A stretch of DNA of 17,576 bases from Balneolaceae bacterium (GTDB lineage: Bacteria; Bacteroidota; Rhodothermia; Balneolales; Balneolaceae), in contig SKWF01000007.1 in assembly GCA_007129085.1 (NCBI GenBank), forward strand, positions 1 through 17,576, read 5' to 3'. Every line of letters starts with the position of its first letter. Within the stretch, counting starts at the first letter, position 1. A program made the position numbers and the translations under genes. Under the pieces are notes generated by a model, which saw only the letters and a program-made list of their open reading frames with translations, did no database searches and had not been told where the DNA came from. Shown here piece after piece: positions 15,046-17,576 of this stretch.

Positions 15046-16998
15046 ATGAGAAAATTATCACTACTACTCTGCTCACTTTTTATATCCTCTTTTGCTCTCA
15101 CACCTGTATCCATATTTGCTGTTCAGCCGGATACAAGTTCGGTTGAATGGGTAAAAGTTTATTTTAACATGCCAATAGATAGCACTGTGGCGAAAGAGGG
15201 GAATTACGCCAATGCAGAAGCCGACCTATTACAAACCCTTATCAAAAAAATTGATAAAGCTGATCGAAGTGTAGATTTAGCAATTTACAATCTGGAAAAT
15301 CACAAGGTTGGTGAAGCTCTTGTTCGAGCGAAAGAGAGAGGTGTGCGTGTTAGAGTGGCTACAGATCACAATAACCGGTTTAGGAATCAAGAGCGTGGCG
15401 AAGCGATGTGGAATATGCTGCGCGATGCAGGAATTTACTCCATTGATGATGCCGGAGATGTTTTCAACCCGGATGGTACAACAACGTCTCACCAACTTGT
15501 GGGAGCGAGTTACGATATGCACCATAAATTTGCGGTGATCGATATTCTAAGCGATGATCCGGACGACTATTACGTGTGGACCGGATCTATGAATTTAACC
15601 TACACCGGACCAATCAACAGTAACAATACCATTGTAATTAAAGACAGTGGTATTGCCAAGGCGTATCATCGGGAGTTCAACCAGCTATGGGGAGGCGATG
15701 GGGTTGTGCCTGACCCAACTCGTGCCCGTTTCCATAAAGACAAACGATACGTGGGCGAAAGTGTATTTTATGTAGATACTACAAAAGTGGAACTCTATTT
15801 TGGGCCTATAAACCGAGATGGCAGCAAGCCATCGATTGGCGCTCGCCTGGATGATTTAATTCGAAATACGGCACAACAGGATGTGAACTTTCTGGCTTTT
15901 GCAATTACTCCCGATATTCCGTTAAGCCAATCTATGTGGGAGCGCTCATTTACAGATGGTATTTTTGTACAAGGACTTATTGATCCACGATTTTATGCAC
16001 GTTATAGAAATACGGGTGCAATTTGGGCAACACCTGAAGCTCAATCTGGAAATAGAAATATCCGACCGGCAAGAGAGCTTCGTACGCTTCACCATAAAAC
16101 CATGCTGATCGACGTAACACAGCCTTTTGATAATGATCTGGGAATTGCCATTGCGGGATCATACAATTTCTCAAGAAATGCAGAGCAGAATAACGATGAA
16201 AATCTACTCATTTTTCATAATCATAAAATTGCCAATCAGTATTATCAGGATTTTTCTGCTTCCATGAAGCGCGCTACTGGAGAGATGGAGCCACCCGTAC
16301 CACCCATTGATGAAGGCAAATGGTACGAAGTGGCGCGAGTTCATGATGGAAGCCGGTTCGAAATTCGATTGATCCGTGGCTTAGACTATGCCGTACGACC
16401 ACTTGGGGTACAGGTTCCCCGAATTTACGCCGGTGCTGATTCATCGGAATATCACGCCGGGGAGGCTGCTGAATTTTTATCAGACATGCTTACCGGAAAT
16501 GAAGTTCGGATTACCGGATTTGATGGCGGTGAGCCTGAGGCAAGGTACGGGGCATATCGTGGGTATATACAGGTGCGGGATGATGATGGGAATATCAAAG
16601 ATGTAAATCGAGAATTGCTGAGGAGTGGTTTTGGAGAGTGGACCCAGTTTTATCGCCAACACCGAGATTCCGTGGCAGCATTTCAACGATATGCATCGGC
16701 CGCACGAGATAGTAGAATAGGAATGTGGGAAAATCCCGAGAGGGTCGGGGAACGCGTTCCAAGAATCGAGTTAGGGGAAGATGAAAACAGTGTAGCAGTT
16801 TCATTTCCCATAAATATCAATACGGCAGATAAAGAAGTTCTACAGGCGCTTACGGGGATCGGCCCCGCCTTTGCCGAACGAATAATAAACTATCGGGTAG
16901 AACGCGGAGGATTTAACGATATTCATGAGTTGGAAGAAGTACGAGGAATTGGCCCTGCCACTATGGAGCGCATAAGGCCATACATAACCGTTGAATAA
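15046..16998 (+). CDS. Secreted PLD nuclease / SNase-like / ComEA HhH fusion protein
   Basis: A 650-residue exported protein of four parts. The signal peptide covers about residues 1-25 (LLLCSLFISSFAL, cleavage near IFA-VQ). A phospholipase-D superfamily core (about 35-410) has two complete HKD motifs, H159-x-K161-x4-D166 (MHHKFAVID) and H349-x-K351-x4-D356 (LHHKTMLID), each followed by a G-S-x-N motif (GSMN, GSYN). The two halves would form one active site for cutting phosphodiesters, most likely nucleic acid. A staphylococcal-nuclease-like domain (about 425-562) shows 'VARVHDGSRFEI', 'GEAAEFLSDMLTG' and 'SAARDSRIGMW', but the catalytic Asp/Glu/Arg positions seem substituted. The C-terminus (about 586-650) is a ComEA-type helix-hairpin-helix pair (ININTADKEVLQALTGIGPA; GIGPATMERI) that binds DNA without sequence preference. 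Extracellular or periplasmic DNA degradation or handling is the best guess. No Shine-Dalgarno sequence is present. Confidence 0.9.
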   Translation: MRKLSLLLCSLFISSFALTPVSIFAVQPDTSSVEWVKVYFNMPIDSTVAKEGNYANAEADLLQTLIKKIDKADRSVDLAIYNLENHKVGEALVRAKERGVRVRVATDHNNRFRNQERGEAMWNMLRDAGIYSIDDAGDVFNPDGTTTSHQLVGASYDMHHKFAVIDILSDDPDDYYVWTGSMNLTYTGPINSNNTIVIKDSGIAKAYHREFNQLWGGDGVVPDPTRARFHKDKRYVGESVFYVDTTKVELYFGPINRDGSKPSIGARLDDLIRNTAQQDVNFLAFAITPDIPLSQSMWERSFTDGIFVQGLIDPRFYARYRNTGAIWATPEAQSGNRNIRPARELRTLHHKTMLIDVTQPFDNDLGIAIAGSYNFSRNAEQNNDENLLIFHNHKIANQYYQDFSASMKRATGEMEPPVPPIDEGKWYEVARVHDGSRFEIRLIRGLDYAVRPLGVQVPRIYAGADSSEYHAGEAAEFLSDMLTGNEVRITGFDGGEPEARYGAYRGYIQVRDDDGNIKDVNRELLRSGFGEWTQFYRQHRDSVAAFQRYASAARDSRIGMWENPERVGERVPRIELGEDENSVAVSFPININTADKEVLQALTGIGPAFAERIINYRVERGGFNDIHELEEVRGIGPATMERIRPYITVE

Positions 16999-17026
16999 GC
17001 GCTCGTTTTTAGTAAAAATACTAGGC

Positions 17027-17066
17027 AAAAAAATAACCCCTACCGGGTATCAGCCGATAAGGGTTA
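17027..17066 (-). terminator. Rho-independent terminator of tRNA-Lys
   Basis: Read on the minus strand, TAACCC pairs with GGGTTA, and the stem continues through four bases with two G-U wobbles to CGG/CCG, about 13 pairs in all, with a 7-nt loop. Seven T follow (17027-17033). It begins about 28 nt after the tRNA 3' end. On the plus strand the hairpin has no T tract, so it is oriented for the tRNA rather than for the PLD gene. Confidence 0.8.
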
Positions 17067-17094
17067 ATCAAGAGAGAGTCATGTTAAAATCGTG

Positions 17095-17167
17095 TGAATC
17101 GGGAGGGGCTCGAACCCTCGACCCACGGCTTAAAAGGCCGTTGCTCTACCAACTGAGCTACCGATTC
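17095..17167 (-). tRNA. tRNA-Lys (anticodon UUU)
   Basis: The 73-nt gene folds fully: acceptor stem GAATCGG with CCGATTC, D stem GCTC/GAGC, anticodon stem ACGGC/GCCGT around the loop CTTTTAA (anticodon TTT, lysine), variable loop GGGTC, and T stem GAGGG/CCCTC with loop TTCGAGC. The discriminator base is A. The 3' CCA is not encoded, so it must be added by tRNA nucleotidyltransferase. It stands alone with its own promoter and terminator. Confidence 0.98.
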
Positions 17168-17187
17168 CCATAAACTTTTCAAGAATT

Positions 17188-17220
17188 CAAAGATAAGGAT
17201 CTAACCGACCCAAAATCAAA
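17188..17220 (-). promoter_or_regulatory. Bacteroidota-type promoter of tRNA-Lys
   Basis: On the minus strand TTTG (17217-17220) and TATCTTTG (17188-17195) are separated by 21 nt. This matches the known Bacteroidota consensus of TTTG near -33 and TAnnTTTG near -7, with an exact -7 box. Transcription would start about 15 nt before the mature tRNA 5' end. Confidence 0.75.
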
Positions 17221-17278
17221 CAAGAAAAGTTATTTTTTTCTTAATGGGAATCTGCAAAAGCGTCAGAGGTTTAATACA

Positions 17279-17308
17279 TTGATATAACGAAGATTTACCC
17301 GGTAAAAT
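17279..17308 (+). promoter_or_regulatory. Candidate promoter of the HIT gene
   Basis: TTGATA (17279-17284) and TAAAAT (17303-17308) are separated by 18 nt; each matches five of six bases of the general sigma-70 boxes. The start would be about 28 nt before the ATG. It diverges from the tRNA promoter and is of a different style, so it is less certain. Confidence 0.4.
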
Positions 17309-17342
17309 TTCCTGAATTACGAAAAAATTTATCTGAAAAACC

Positions 17343-17576
17343 ATGGCAACGATATTCACAAAAATTATTCAAGGCGATATTCCCTGTTATAAAGTAGCCG
17401 AAACAGACGCGCATATCGCATTTTTAGATATCAACCCAATTATTGAGGGGCATACGCTGGTGGTACCGAAAAAAGAGGTCGACTATCTGTTTGATCTGGA
17501 TGACCAACTTCTTGCCGATACCACACTTTTTGCAAAAAAAGTTGCGGCCGGAATCGATAAGGCGCTCTCTCCAATC
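17343..17576 (+). CDS. HIT-family (histidine triad) protein, 3' partial
   Basis: The first 78 codons of a HIT-fold nucleotide hydrolase or transferase are visible, open to the window edge. The start 'MATIFTKIIQGDIPCYKVAE' is the typical Hint/HIT opening (FxxIxxGxIPxxxxxE), and 'IAFLDINPIIEGHTLVVPKK' is the conserved first half of the nucleotide-binding fold. The histidine triad itself (HxHxH) would lie beyond the edge, so activity cannot be judged. Members usually cleave purine nucleoside phosphoramidates or similar small nucleotides in the cytoplasm. No Shine-Dalgarno sequence precedes the ATG; the upstream gap holds the divergent tRNA-Lys promoter. Confidence 0.93.
   Translation, partial: MATIFTKIIQGDIPCYKVAETDAHIAFLDINPIIEGHTLVVPKKEVDYLFDLDDQLLADTTLFAKKVAAGIDKALSPI

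Noticed and set aside
17095..17167. tRNA-Lys as the attachment site of an integrated element
   Set aside because: No integrase, no repeated copy of the tRNA 3' end and no foreign-looking genes are seen in the window.
16991..17173. A 60-codon open frame on the plus strand
   Set aside because: It runs through the tRNA terminator and antisense to tRNA-Lys, and cannot be a real gene.

Overview
The window is chromosomal, gene-dense DNA (roughly mid-40s % GC by eye) from a free-living Gram-negative bacterium of the Bacteroidota/Balneolota/Rhodothermota side of the FCB group. Four things suggest this: a Bacteroidota-style LptD with the 'CxxH-Y-Y' and near-C-terminal 'CW' cysteines; a minimal MlaE-MlaF-MlaD set without MlaB/MlaC; few Shine-Dalgarno sequences; and a textbook Bacteroidota-type promoter (TTTG-N21-TATCTTTG) in front of tRNA-Lys. 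A Balneolota-like marine or halophilic genus is my best guess, but it is an inference. I see no insertion sequence, phage gene, CRISPR array or foreign-looking island.

Layout. (1) 1-341, plus: the 3' end of a sensor histidine kinase, cut by the window edge. (2) 338-4512, minus: in transcription order aroC, a small TPR protein, a LysM/RlpA-like peptidoglycan protein and a CPBP membrane protease. After a 163-nt gap comes a SigR/SigH-like ECF sigma factor whose stop codon shares a TTAA with the kinase stop. (3) 4746-7168, plus: mlaE-mlaF-mlaD, an ABC system for phospholipid traffic between the membranes. (4) 7299-9071, plus: a PpiD/SurA-like periplasmic folding factor, ending in a strong terminator. 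(5) 9157-10887, plus: ribD-ribE for riboflavin synthesis. (6) 10889-14975, minus: ftsB/divIC-like, ROK sugar kinase and lptD, in transcription order, meeting ribE tail to tail with one base between. (7) 15046-16998, plus: a secreted PLD/nuclease-like/helix-hairpin-helix fusion protein. (8) 17027-17220, minus: a self-contained tRNA-Lys(UUU) unit with promoter and terminator. (9) 17343 to the edge, plus: the start of a HIT-family protein.

Theme. Much of the window serves the cell envelope: lipid transport (Mla), LPS insertion (LptD), outer-membrane protein folding (PpiD/SurA-like), peptidoglycan and division (LysM-DPBB protein, FtsB/DivIC) and a membrane protease. Housekeeping metabolism (chorismate, riboflavin, sugar phosphorylation) is interleaved with it.

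Most unusual items: the secreted three-module protein at 15046-16998, which joins an intact pseudo-dimeric PLD nuclease/phosphodiesterase core, a staphylococcal-nuclease-like domain that seems to have lost its catalytic residues, and a ComEA-type DNA-binding tail; a ROK kinase whose three zinc-binding cysteines are all replaced; an ECF sigma of the redox-stress type with no anti-sigma beside it; and two convergent gene pairs with no room for terminators.
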